Assembly (NCBI GenBank): GCA_945861025.1
Contig: CAMASN010000002.1
Coordinates: 28,192-92,191, forward strand
Direction: 5' to 3'
Origin: Ferrithrix thermotolerans DSM 19514
GTDB lineage: Bacteria > Actinomycetota > Acidimicrobiia > Acidimicrobiales > Ilumatobacteraceae
Length of the DNA: 64,000 bases
Under the pieces are notes generated by a model. That model saw only the letters and a list, made by a program, of their open reading frames with translations. It made no database searches and was not told the DNA's origin. Positions 8,604 through 16,135 of the stretch are shown here, piece by piece (the first letter of the stretch is position 1; every line of letters begins with the position of its first letter). The position numbers and the translations under genes are program-made.

Positions 8604-9377
8604 ATGGCCGGCCAAGTACGAATTGATATCGACGGCACGATCGCGACGATCACCAACGACAATCCCGACAAGCACAATGCGTTCGACGACGACATGGATG
8701 CGCAACTGTTTGAGATTCTCGCATCGCTCAGTCCGGCCGTGCGAGCCATCATCTGGCGAGGCGAGGGTAAGTCGTTCTCGTCGGGTCGCGACGTTGCCTC
8801 CATCGGCACCAACATCAGCGAGCTCTCGCATCACGAACTCATGCGCCGCGGCCACCGCGGCATTCAGCAACTCTGGAACATCGACGCTCCCGTCATCGTT
8901 GCCTGCAAGGGCTGGGTGATGGGCGGGTCGTTTCAGCGAGCGCTCTTATGCGACATCCGTGTTGCCGCCGAAGGCACTCGGTTCCGTCTGCCCGAGACCA
9001 CCTACGGGGTCATCCCCGACACAGGCGGCGTCGCCGTGCTGCACCAGATGTGCGGCGCAGGCGTGGTCAGCGACATGGTGCTCACCGGTCGGGTGATGAC
9101 CGCCGACGAAGCGCTGTCACATGGCATCGTGAGTCGTGTGGTTCCCGAAGCCGCGCTCGATGCAACCGTGCTCGAAATAGCCGAGCAAATTGTCGCCGCC
9201 CCGGCAGTGACCATCAAGCTCGCACGCACGGTGTTGCGTCACCTCTCGCAGCCAGCAGTGCGCGCCTCGATGGACGACGAAATGATTTACCAAACCTCCC
9301 TCAACCGATCCGACGACTTCGCCGAGTTCCGCGCAGCACGAGCCGAATCCCGACCCGCCAACTACACAGGGAGCTGA
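8604..9377 (+). CDS. Enoyl-CoA hydratase/isomerase family protein
   Basis: A 257-aa crotonase. ATG 8604 follows a GAGGAG site. The fold marks are DNPDKHNAFD, GKSFSSGRDV (oxyanion hole) and PETTYGVIPDTGG. Glu131 matches the second catalytic glutamate of hydratases, whereas the first position is Gln111 (GGSFQRALLCD), the reverse of the crotonase at 3511. The next gene begins 1 base after this stop, so it forms an operon with the dienoyl-CoA-reductase-like SDR. The pair may handle unsaturated or branched acyl-CoAs. Confidence 0.85.
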   Translation: MAGQVRIDIDGTIATITNDNPDKHNAFDDDMDAQLFEILASLSPAVRAIIWRGEGKSFSSGRDVASIGTNISELSHHELMRRGHRGIQQLWNIDAPVIVACKGWVMGGSFQRALLCDIRVAAEGTRFRLPETTYGVIPDTGGVAVLHQMCGAGVVSDMVLTGRVMTADEALSHGIVSRVVPEAALDATVLEIAEQIVAAPAVTIKLARTVLRHLSQPAVRASMDDEMIYQTSLNRSDDFAEFRAARAESRPANYTGS

Positions 9378-9378
9378 G

Positions 9379-10254
9379 ATGTACCAGGGACTTCCTGAAC
9401 CACCACCAATCGGCGCATCGGCATTGCCCGACGGCACCTACAACGGCGCCACGGTGTTCATCACCGGGGCTGGCACCGGATTGGGCAAAGCCATCGCCAC
9501 CGAGTTCGCTCGGCTCGGCGCAGCAATTGTGATCGCATCTCGTAAGCCCGAGCATCTCGAGGCGGGCGCCGAAGCGATCGCTGCAGTGGGGGCACGCTGT
9601 CTCACGGTGGCATGCGATATCCGCGAACCCGACCAGATTGCTGCGGCGTTCGACACGGCGCAGCGCGCGGGGCTCACGCCTTCGATTCTCATCAACAACG
9701 CGGCCGCCAACTTTCCGGTGCCTGCCGAAGACATGTCGCCAAATGCGTGGCGCACGGTTGTCGACATCACGCTGAACGGCACCTATTTCTGCGCCCGCGA
9801 GTTCGCCCGCCGCCACCTCGATGCGGGTACGCCGGGCTCCATCGTGAACATCGGTGCAACCTACGCATGGACCGGCGGACCGGGCTTCGCGCACTCGTCG
9901 GCCGCCAAGGCAGGCGTGAAAAATCTCACCGAAACGTTGGCTGTCGAATGGGGACCCTACGGCATTCAGGTCAACGGACTCGTGCCCGGGCTGATGCCGC
10001 ACGAAGACATGACTGCCGACATCCAAAGCAACCTCGCACGCACCAACGACAAAGACGCCTGCCAACCCGCCATGCGTGTGGGTCGTCCGCGCGAGTTGGC
10101 TTGGGCAGCCACATTTTTGGCGTCGCCGTACGCGCGATTTATCTCGGGCCACACCCTGGTTGTCGATGGCGCCAACTGGCAGCGTCGAGCACTCACCATG
10201 CCCGAGGTCGTTCCGGTGCGCGAACAAATGGGTCGTCCACCCTTCACGCTGTAG
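9379..10254 (+). CDS. SDR oxidoreductase, 2,4-dienoyl-CoA reductase-like
   Basis: A 291-aa Rossmann protein. TGAGTGLG (29-36) binds the nucleotide and NNAA lies at 106-109. The usual YxxxK is missing its tyrosine: Lys177 is present in AHSSAAKAGV but the -4 residue is Ser173. This HSSAAKAGV pattern is typical of the 2,4-dienoyl-CoA reductase branch, which works without the tyrosine. That fits with the adjoining crotonase and suggests removal of double bases... of double bonds during beta-oxidation of unsaturated acyl chains. The C-terminal SGHTLVVDG segment is standard for the family. Confidence 0.82.
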   Translation: MYQGLPEPPPIGASALPDGTYNGATVFITGAGTGLGKAIATEFARLGAAIVIASRKPEHLEAGAEAIAAVGARCLTVACDIREPDQIAAAFDTAQRAGLTPSILINNAAANFPVPAEDMSPNAWRTVVDITLNGTYFCAREFARRHLDAGTPGSIVNIGATYAWTGGPGFAHSSAAKAGVKNLTETLAVEWGPYGIQVNGLVPGLMPHEDMTADIQSNLARTNDKDACQPAMRVGRPRELAWAATFLASPYARFISGHTLVVDGANWQRRALTMPEVVPVREQMGRPPFTL

Positions 10255-10303
10255 GCAGCGTTCGTCCCGATCACGCCAACCCACGCGCAGTACGGTCACG
10301 TTC

Positions 10304-11341
10304 ATGCGTGTAGATGTGATGGCCTTCCCTCGACCTCTCGCCGAGACCAGCGCGGTCGCCCGCGATATTGCCGACGCCGGATTCAACGGCGTGCTGTTCA
10401 CCGAAGGCGGCCGCACGGCCTTTTTGTCAGCAGGCGTCACCGCAGTGGCTGCGCCGTCGCTCGAGGTCTGTACCGGAGTCGCCGTTGCGTTCCCGCGTAG
10501 CCCGATGGTCACTGCACAAATTGCGTGGGAGTTGCAAGAAGCAACCAGCGGCCACTTCCGCCTCGGGCTGGGCACCCAGGTGCGCACTCACGCGGTGCGC
10601 CGATTTTCGGCTCCGTTCGATCCGCCAGGCCCGCGCTTGCGCGACTACGTGCGCGCCGTAAAGGCTTCATTCGCTGCGTTTCAAGGCGAGCCACTGGCCC
10701 ACTCGGGTCCGTACTACGAGCTCAGCTTCATGACCCGCCAATGGTCGCCCGGCCCCATTGCGTTTATAGCGCCCAATGTCGATATCGCTGCGGTCAATCC
10801 GTGGATGCTGCGCATGGCTGGTGAAGTCGCCGATGGCGTTCACATTCACCCCATTGGCGAACCCGGCTACCTGCGCCGCACGGTGCAACCCAATCTGGCG
10901 GCGGGGGCCGCGGCCGCCGGCCGAGACGTGAACGACATTGACACCATCGTTCCGGTGATGTGCGTAGTGGGCGACACCGAAGCCGAGCGCACCCACGACC
11001 GCGAGCACATGCGCAACATGCTTGCGTTCTACGGCAGCACACCCAACTACGCGTTCGTGTGGGACGACGCCGGGTTCGAGGGCACCACGGCGCGTATCCG
11101 CGAGAAGCAAAAAACTGGCGACATGGCCGGCATGGCTGCGCAGATCACCGACGAACACATGGCCGTGTTCACCACCGAATCCACATGGGATGGTCTCGCC
11201 GATGCCCTGCGCGCGAAGTACTCAGGCTTGGCCTCACGACTGGTGTTCTACAACGCCATTCAAGAACGCGAAAACTCACCCGAGCGATTCCGCCGCTACG
11301 GCGAGGTTGCACGCCAACTCTCTGCCGAGCACAGCCAGTAA
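10304..11341 (+). CDS. LLM-class F420-dependent oxidoreductase (paralog 2)
   Basis: A 345-aa luciferase-like monooxygenase-fold protein. ATG 10304 begins the conserved strand MRVDVMAFP. It shares the pattern of the paralog at 4374: GFNGVLFTEG, VAVAFPRSPM, GHFRLGLGTQ, then a GEVADGVHIHP segment near the cofactor site. It lies 49 bases after the SDR, likely in the same operon as the crotonase and SDR. F420 rather than FMN is inferred from the family and the actinobacterial setting. Substrate is not known. Confidence 0.82.
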   Translation: MRVDVMAFPRPLAETSAVARDIADAGFNGVLFTEGGRTAFLSAGVTAVAAPSLEVCTGVAVAFPRSPMVTAQIAWELQEATSGHFRLGLGTQVRTHAVRRFSAPFDPPGPRLRDYVRAVKASFAAFQGEPLAHSGPYYELSFMTRQWSPGPIAFIAPNVDIAAVNPWMLRMAGEVADGVHIHPIGEPGYLRRTVQPNLAAGAAAAGRDVNDIDTIVPVMCVVGDTEAERTHDREHMRNMLAFYGSTPNYAFVWDDAGFEGTTARIREKQKTGDMAGMAAQITDEHMAVFTTESTWDGLADALRAKYSGLASRLVFYNAIQERENSPERFRRYGEVARQLSAEHSQ

Positions 11342-11382
11342 CGAGTCACCCCGCACGCAGGCCCGCGGGGTAGCCTGCCAGC

Positions 11383-12651
11383 GTGGCTGGCGATCTCGTG
11401 TATGCGTTTCGAGTGATGCGGTTGCCCCTGCTCGACGCGGGCGGGTCTGCAATCGGTCGTATCGAAGACATCGTGATTGTTCCGTCGCGCGCCGGCACAG
11501 CTCCACGCGTGGTCGGATACGTGGCAACCAGTCAGCGTCGCCGTATTTTTGTCAACGCTTCGCGGTTCAGCACCATCGACGGCGAAGGCGCGCGTTTGCG
11601 TAGTTGGGACGTCGATCTGCACCCGTTCAAGCCCAAGCCCGGCGAGCTGCTGGTGGGCAAAGACGTGCTCGACAAGAAGATTGGCGACGAAACGGTCAGC
11701 GACATCGCCATGCGCAGCACCACCGACGGCCGAGCCACCTACTGGGAGCTTGCCAAGGTGCGCTTGTCACGCCGCAGCGCCTTGCGCCGCCGACCCAGCG
11801 TGCGTCTGGTCGACTGGACCGAGGTGCCAACCCTGTTCGGCACCGGAGCCCCCATGGCCGCCGAAGCCGCGAGCATGCGCGACATGCACCCCAGCGATGT
11901 GGCCATCATCGTGCGCACGTTGCCGATGGGCCAACGCAAGCAACTCGCCGAAGCAATGGACGACGATCGCCTCGCCGACCTCCTCGAAGAACTTCCCGAG
12001 GCCGAGCAGTTGCGCATCATCGAAGGCCTCGACCTCGATCGACTCGTCAGCGTGCTCGACGAAATGGAATACGACGACCTCGCCGACCTGCTCGCCGAAA
12101 TGCCTGGTGAGCAACGCACGCGCATTCTCGACGCAATGGACGAAGACGACGCTGCCGTGATGCGCCAGCTGTTGTCATACGAAGAAGGCACCGCCGGTGG
12201 CTTGATGACTCCCGAGATCATCATCCTTGGCCCAACAGCCACGGTGGCCGAGGCGCTCGCCCAGATTCGCGACCCCGATTGGTTGGTCAGCATCGCCGCA
12301 CAGGTGTTTGTGGTTCGGCCTCCATATCGTCCGCCAACGGGCACCTATCTCGGTGTCGTGCACTTTCAGCGCCTGTTGCGCGAGCCACCCGGCACCGAGC
12401 TAGGGCAATGCCTTGAGCAAGAGCCCACGATCACGCCCGACATCTCCGACCATGAGGTCGCCGAAAAGTTGGCAAGCTACAACATGCTCGCCGTGGGCGT
12501 CTGCGATGGCGCAGGCCACCTGCTGGGCGCCATCACCGTCGACGACGTGCTCGACCGCACGCTGCCTACCGGCTGGCGTCAGCGCCGCCGCAGTAACTCA
12601 CCTGCGCTCACCGGCGCTGGGGGTGTCGTCAACGAGGATCGCCCCAAATGA
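11383..12651 (+). CDS. PRC-barrel + MgtE_N + CBS protein without a channel domain
   Basis: A 422-aa soluble protein starting at GTG 11383. Residues about 10-130 are PRC-barrel-like (IGRIEDIVIVPS; LVGKDVLDKKIGD). Residues about 155-260 hold the MgtE_N repeat helices, with several LADLLEELPE-type units. About 265-395 are two CBS motifs, where AVGVCDGAGHLLGAITVDDVLD is the second. The five-helix Mg2+ channel of MgtE is absent, so this is a detached sensor rather than a transporter. The stop overlaps the next start by 4 bases, coupling it to a DUF1003 membrane protein that may be its membrane partner; that link is inference. Confidence 0.8.
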   Translation: MAGDLVYAFRVMRLPLLDAGGSAIGRIEDIVIVPSRAGTAPRVVGYVATSQRRRIFVNASRFSTIDGEGARLRSWDVDLHPFKPKPGELLVGKDVLDKKIGDETVSDIAMRSTTDGRATYWELAKVRLSRRSALRRRPSVRLVDWTEVPTLFGTGAPMAAEAASMRDMHPSDVAIIVRTLPMGQRKQLAEAMDDDRLADLLEELPEAEQLRIIEGLDLDRLVSVLDEMEYDDLADLLAEMPGEQRTRILDAMDEDDAAVMRQLLSYEEGTAGGLMTPEIIILGPTATVAEALAQIRDPDWLVSIAAQVFVVRPPYRPPTGTYLGVVHFQRLLREPPGTELGQCLEQEPTITPDISDHEVAEKLASYNMLAVGVCDGAGHLLGAITVDDVLDRTLPTGWRQRRRSNSPALTGAGGVVNEDRPK

Positions 12652-13187
12652 CCCGGCGTAGCGATCTCAGTTCACCACGCCAAGGCCGCCGCTTCGGTCT
12701 GCACTACGACCCCGAAGCATTCGGTCAGTTCAGCGAAACCATCGCGCGCACCTTGGGTACCGCCCGATTCTTGGTGTGGCAAAGCGGAACCATCATCTTG
12801 TGGTTGGCGTTCAACTGGCTGGCGCCATCGGGTGCCAAGTTCGACAATCCGACTCAGGGTTGGGTGCGACTCACGATGGTGCTGTCACTGCAGGCCGCGT
12901 ACGCTGCGCCGCTTATCTTGCTCGCTCAAAATCGCCAAGAGCAGCGCGACCGCACCGAACTCGATCTCGACCGCAAGGTCACCGAACGCACCCAAGCCGA
13001 CACCGAATTCTTGGCCCGCGAAATTTCGAGTGTTCGTCTGGCGCTCGCCAACGTTGTCACCACCGAGGATCTCACCGATCAGCTCGAGCGGCTCACCGAT
13101 GCTGTCGAGCGGATGGCATTGCGCCTCGATCTGTTCGAGGCTCAGACCTCACACACCGTTGCGCTCGATCAACCCCGCGCCGACTAA
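12648..13187 (+). CDS. DUF1003 family membrane protein
   Basis: A 179-aa protein with two membrane segments, about residues 40-60 (FLVWQSGTIILWLAFNWLAP) and 77-95. These are followed by the DUF1003 hallmark LLAQNRQEQRDRTELDLDRK and a coiled-coil-like C-terminus of heptad character. Function is unknown. Start and stop of this gene and the upstream MgtE_N/CBS gene overlap (ATGA), so the two are translated together. Its 3' end overlaps the convergent fur gene by 4 bases. Confidence 0.8.
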   Translation: MTRRSDLSSPRQGRRFGLHYDPEAFGQFSETIARTLGTARFLVWQSGTIILWLAFNWLAPSGAKFDNPTQGWVRLTMVLSLQAAYAAPLILLAQNRQEQRDRTELDLDRKVTERTQADTEFLAREISSVRLALANVVTTEDLTDQLERLTDAVERMALRLDLFEAQTSHTVALDQPRAD

Positions 13188-13618
13188 CGACACTCGGCAC
13201 ATACGCCCAGTAAATCGAGGCGATGGTGACGCAGTTCGAAACCGTTCAGCGTTGCCAAGCCACTGAGCGACTCATCAAGCGCCGACTCAACAGCATCAGG
13301 GATCTGTACGTCGCGCACTGTGCCGCACACCTCGCAGATCAAGTGGTGATGATGCCCGGCAAGGTCTTCGGCCAATTCGAAACGAGCCCATTCGTCATGG
13401 GTGACCACTTTGGCCGTAACGCCGACCTGCTCGAGCACAGCGAGATTGCGATACACCGAGCTTTGCGACAATTCGGTATGCAGTTCCAAGATGTGAGGGA
13501 TCGTTACTGGATGATCGGCCCGAGCGAGGATGTCTACTAAACGCCGGCGCAACGTTGTGTATCGCTGATCACCTGCAGCCAAGCGGGTTGCAGCGATCTG
13601 GTGCACATCGGGACTCAT
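13184..13618 (-). CDS. Fur/Zur family transcriptional regulator
   Basis: A 144-aa Fur-family repressor. The winged helix has the recognition helix SQSSVYRNLAVLEQVG near 51-66. The HHHH cluster at 89-92 is the metal and dimer region. The structural zinc site has Cys95/Cys98 (CEVC) and Cys140/Cys143 (CAEC). Which metal it senses (Fe, Zn or peroxide) cannot be read off. Its ATG overlaps the stop of the upstream Rossmann gene by 4 bases, so they are co-transcribed. Confidence 0.88.
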   Translation of the reverse strand: MSPDVHQIAATRLAAGDQRYTTLRRRLVDILARADHPVTIPHILELHTELSQSSVYRNLAVLEQVGVTAKVVTHDEWARFELAEDLAGHHHHLICEVCGTVRDVQIPDAVESALDESLSGLATLNGFELRHHRLDLLGVCAECR

Positions 13619-14616
13619 CGCGCCACGCCGGTGAACTCATAGATGCGCACGCCATTGGCTTGCACTGCTGCCACGAGCGCAGCCGTCGGCAATGCCTCGT
13701 CGCCCATCACCACAACGCCTCGTTGCGGTGAGTCGAGAAGCACCCAACGTGTCATCACGGCCGCAACGACCGAGGCAGCAAATCCGCTGCGCACCGCAAC
13801 GCCCGCAATGATGGTTTCGCGCGCGCCGTTGGCCAGCGCACCGCGAACCTCTACCCGCAAGCCGCCAAGCCCACCTTCAGCGTGAGGTGGTCGGAGCATT
13901 GGTAGCCGGGCCGTAAAGCGATCGCGGCGAGTAGCCGACATGCGCGCGCTCAACCGGCCCGCAGTGGCGAACACTCGATGCAGCAAGAGCGGGTCAGGCA
14001 TCTCGGCGCGGTAACAATCGTACGAGTTCACCGGTTCGGGAAACCAGCACAGTTCGCGGCCAGCTCCGGCGGGGCGATGCACCCACTCGCCGTCGTGATA
14101 ACCAAGCGAGGTCCCGCCAAGTGCGCGATGGTGCTGGCGTGCACACGCCGGACCGCTGGTGCCATGCATGGCCACATGCACTTCGTCGACCACGTGTAGT
14201 TGCTCAGCAAGATGACGTGCCAACAATCCAGACAGACCAGGCGCCATTGCGGCGCCGACCACCAAGGTCGCATCGTTCACACGAGCACGATGATCGAGTT
14301 CAAGCAGCGCACGCACATCGTCAAGATCGTCGCTGAGCGACACAACCGACACTCCGTTTGCCAGCAGCCTCGCCGCGAGTTCGGCATGCGGCGCCGGATG
14401 TGCGAGCACCACCACATCGGCGGCCATCGCATCGTTGAGATCAATCACTACGGCCGAAGCAGTTCGAGCGACGCGCTGAGCCACGAGGGGAGATTCATCG
14501 ACAACACCAACTCGAAACGACGAGTCGATCGACAACAACTCGGCAATGCGTGCTCCGGTGACGCCGACGCCCACCACCGCCACGATCGGGGATGACACAG
14601 GGGACGACTCGATCAC
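13615..14616 (-). CDS. Saccharopine-dehydrogenase-like Rossmann protein
   Basis: A protein of about 333 aa. The N-terminal VAVVGVGVTGARIAELL is a dinucleotide-binding motif, followed by segments like those of saccharopine/homospermidine-type dehydrogenases (VVSLSDDLDDVRALLELD, VVGAAMAPGLSGLLARH). I place the start at GTG 14616, 10 bases after the stop of the small gene upstream. A longer in-frame version to 14715 would lie over that small gene and lacks family-like sequence. It is coupled to the fur gene by a 4-base overlap. Substrate is unknown. Confidence 0.65.
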   Translation of the reverse strand: MIESSPVSSPIVAVVGVGVTGARIAELLSIDSSFRVGVVDESPLVAQRVARTASAVVIDLNDAMAADVVVLAHPAPHAELAARLLANGVSVVSLSDDLDDVRALLELDHRARVNDATLVVGAAMAPGLSGLLARHLAEQLHVVDEVHVAMHGTSGPACARQHHRALGGTSLGYHDGEWVHRPAGAGRELCWFPEPVNSYDCYRAEMPDPLLLHRVFATAGRLSARMSATRRDRFTARLPMLRPPHAEGGLGGLRVEVRGALANGARETIIAGVAVRSGFAASVVAAVMTRWVLLDSPQRGVVVMGDEALPTAALVAAVQANGVRIYEFTGVAR

Positions 14617-14626
14617 GCGGCTGTGA

Positions 14627-14755
14627 TCATTTCGGATCAACAGGTAGCTCTCGCCAACCACCTTGTTGCGGTGGCACCCCGCCTTTGCCGCGCAAACGCA
14701 GCACACCAGCCACAATGGCGGCCGTGGACAAGGCCAAGATGGCTCGACGAATCAT
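14627..14755 (-). CDS. 42-aa single-pass membrane peptide next to tRNA-Ile
   Basis: A 42-aa frame from ATG 14755 to TGA 14627. It has a basic start (MIRR), one hydrophobic segment of about 16 residues (AILALSTAAIVAGVL), then a hydrophilic tail with a lone Trp (GGWRELPVDPK). It sits 8 bases after tRNA-Ile and near the DUF3566/gyrA cluster. Many actinobacteria carry a similar tiny protein (DLW-39 family) at this position. The sequence lacks the DLW motif, so homology is not claimed. It ends 10 bases before the Rossmann gene, which suggests co-expression. Confidence 0.5.
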   Translation of the reverse strand: MIRRAILALSTAAIVAGVLRLRGKGGVPPQQGGWRELPVDPK

Positions 14756-14763
14756 TTTCACCG

Positions 14764-14837
14764 TGGGGCTACACAGAATCGAACTGTGGACCTCATCCTT
14801 ATCAGGGATGCGCTCTAACCGACTGAGCTATAGCCCC
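14764..14837 (-). tRNA. tRNA-Ile (anticodon GAT)
   Basis: A 74-base cloverleaf: acceptor GGGGCTA pairs with TAGCCCC, the D arm contains AGCTCAGTCGGTTAGAGC, the anticodon loop reads CTGATAA (GAT) and the T arm holds GTTCGATTC. The discriminator is A, and CCA is not encoded. A tRNA-Ile between DUF3566/gyrA and other genes is a common actinobacterial arrangement. Confidence 0.97.
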
Positions 14838-14879
14838 GAGAGTCGGGCAACGCACGTTATCGGGACAACGGGGTGAACC

Positions 14880-15668
14880 TCAACTGCGATCGTCGACAGA
14901 ATTGTCGGCAATGTGAACCGACCTGTGTTTTGTGGTGGCCGGATGGCGCTCGACCACTTCTTCTTCGAGCACTGACACGCGGATGCCGCCCACCAAATCG
15001 GTGATCAAATTAAACAACGTTGCGGCCAAGAGGGCCATTCCGGTGAGACCCACGCACGCAAACAGGCCACCGATCCACGCATTGTGAAAAAGTTCGCCGC
15101 CCTTGAACCGAAAGCTGCTCCACCCAAACGACTCGAAGAATTTCTGCACATTGTCGATGGTGCCAGTGGTGTAGGCCACGTTCCAGAGCAAGACGCCCGC
15201 CGTCAGGCACACGCCGTACAGCACCACGCTAAACGCAAGCGCCACCTTGAACACGCTCCACGGATCTACGTGGCGCACGACGCGCGTTACTCGGCGCACA
15301 CGCCGACGGGCTCGCCGTTTGCTGCTGCTATTGCTGATCGTCACCTGACGAGGCGCTGACGCCGGTGCCGTATCAACCGGTTCGGCCATCGTTATCGCAG
15401 GCATCGCTTGAGTCGGCTGCTCCGGTTCGGGCTGCTCAACCGGAACTGGTGGTTCGGCGAACACCGTTGGCACCCAGGCAGTCACCTGATTGTCGACGCG
15501 GGCGACGCGACGCTTGCTTGATCGCTGCGGACCACGCCAGCCCTCGGCCTCTTCGCGCGGATCTACCGAGCGACTCGCTGGCACCGCTGGGGCAACGCGG
15601 CTTGATTCACCAAGAATCAAACCTGGGTCGCCACCCACGGGACCGTTGCGACGATGGTCTTTGCTCAC
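14880..15668 (-). CDS. DUF3566 domain membrane protein
   Basis: A 262-aa protein. The first 120 residues are disordered and rich in Pro, Arg and Glu. An RRVRR segment then leads into the DUF3566 domain (about 130-235) with the WSVFKVALAF helix and two membrane spans separated by a loop. DUF3566 proteins are found next to gyrA and tRNA genes in most actinobacteria and are thought to act in cell envelope or division, but no biochemical role is established here. It is on the same strand as gyrA and possibly downstream in the same transcript. Confidence 0.83.
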   Translation of the reverse strand: MSKDHRRNGPVGGDPGLILGESSRVAPAVPASRSVDPREEAEGWRGPQRSSKRRVARVDNQVTAWVPTVFAEPPVPVEQPEPEQPTQAMPAITMAEPVDTAPASAPRQVTISNSSSKRRARRRVRRVTRVVRHVDPWSVFKVALAFSVVLYGVCLTAGVLLWNVAYTTGTIDNVQKFFESFGWSSFRFKGGELFHNAWIGGLFACVGLTGMALLAATLFNLITDLVGGIRVSVLEEEVVERHPATTKHRSVHIADNSVDDRS

Positions 15669-15728
15669 TCACGTGAGTGTAGAGAACCCCGCAAGCCCGA
15701 AGGTGCCCAATCGCACTATTGCGATGCG

Positions 15729-16058
15729 TTACGGGCCATCAGTAGCCCGGGCCGTGGCTCGATGCCCAGCCACTTCGACGATCACGGTGACGGTGCTGGC
15801 TTCGCCGTTGTCGACTCGCGAGTAGCTCAACAGCCGAGCACCGTTGAGTTGCGCCACATTCGCTGCCTCAACTGCTCCGACAGTGTTTGCCGCAAGCGCT
15901 GCGGCGTCAGCAGCGTTTTGGGCAATGCCCGCCTGGGCGAACCCCACCGAGAGTTGAGCAACCCCAAGCGCCAGAGCCATCAGCAGCGACACCGCCAACA
16001 GCGCAAGCATCACGGCTTGCCCCGAATCTGCTTGCCGTGAATTGCGACAAGACCCCAT
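15729..16058 (-). CDS. TadE/TadG-like pseudopilin-type protein (orphan)
   Basis: A 109-aa protein. A short basic N-terminus contains DSGQA followed by a long hydrophobic helix (about residues 15-40) and the pattern QAGIAQNAADAAALAA. This is the signature of Flp-pilus TadE/G-like proteins, where the helix resembles a prepilin stem. ATG 16058 has a GAGGT site 5 bases upstream. No tad, pilus secretion or prepilin peptidase gene is nearby, so it is an orphan between gyrA and DUF3566. A role in a surface structure is only inference. Confidence 0.65.
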   Translation of the reverse strand: MGSCRNSRQADSGQAVMLALLAVSLLMALALGVAQLSVGFAQAGIAQNAADAAALAANTVGAVEAANVAQLNGARLLSYSRVDNGEASTVTVIVEVAGHRATARATDGP

Positions 16059-16135
16059 GTTGTACCTCCGTGCGCCGAACCGTCATGCAGATGGCCAACG
16101 GCCACGATCGGCGCACGAAGCGCAAGAGGCGAGTT

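Noticed and set aside
9301..10587. 428-aa minus-strand frame opposite the SDR and LLM genes
   Set aside because: The plus-strand proteins show full family motifs; this is their shadow.
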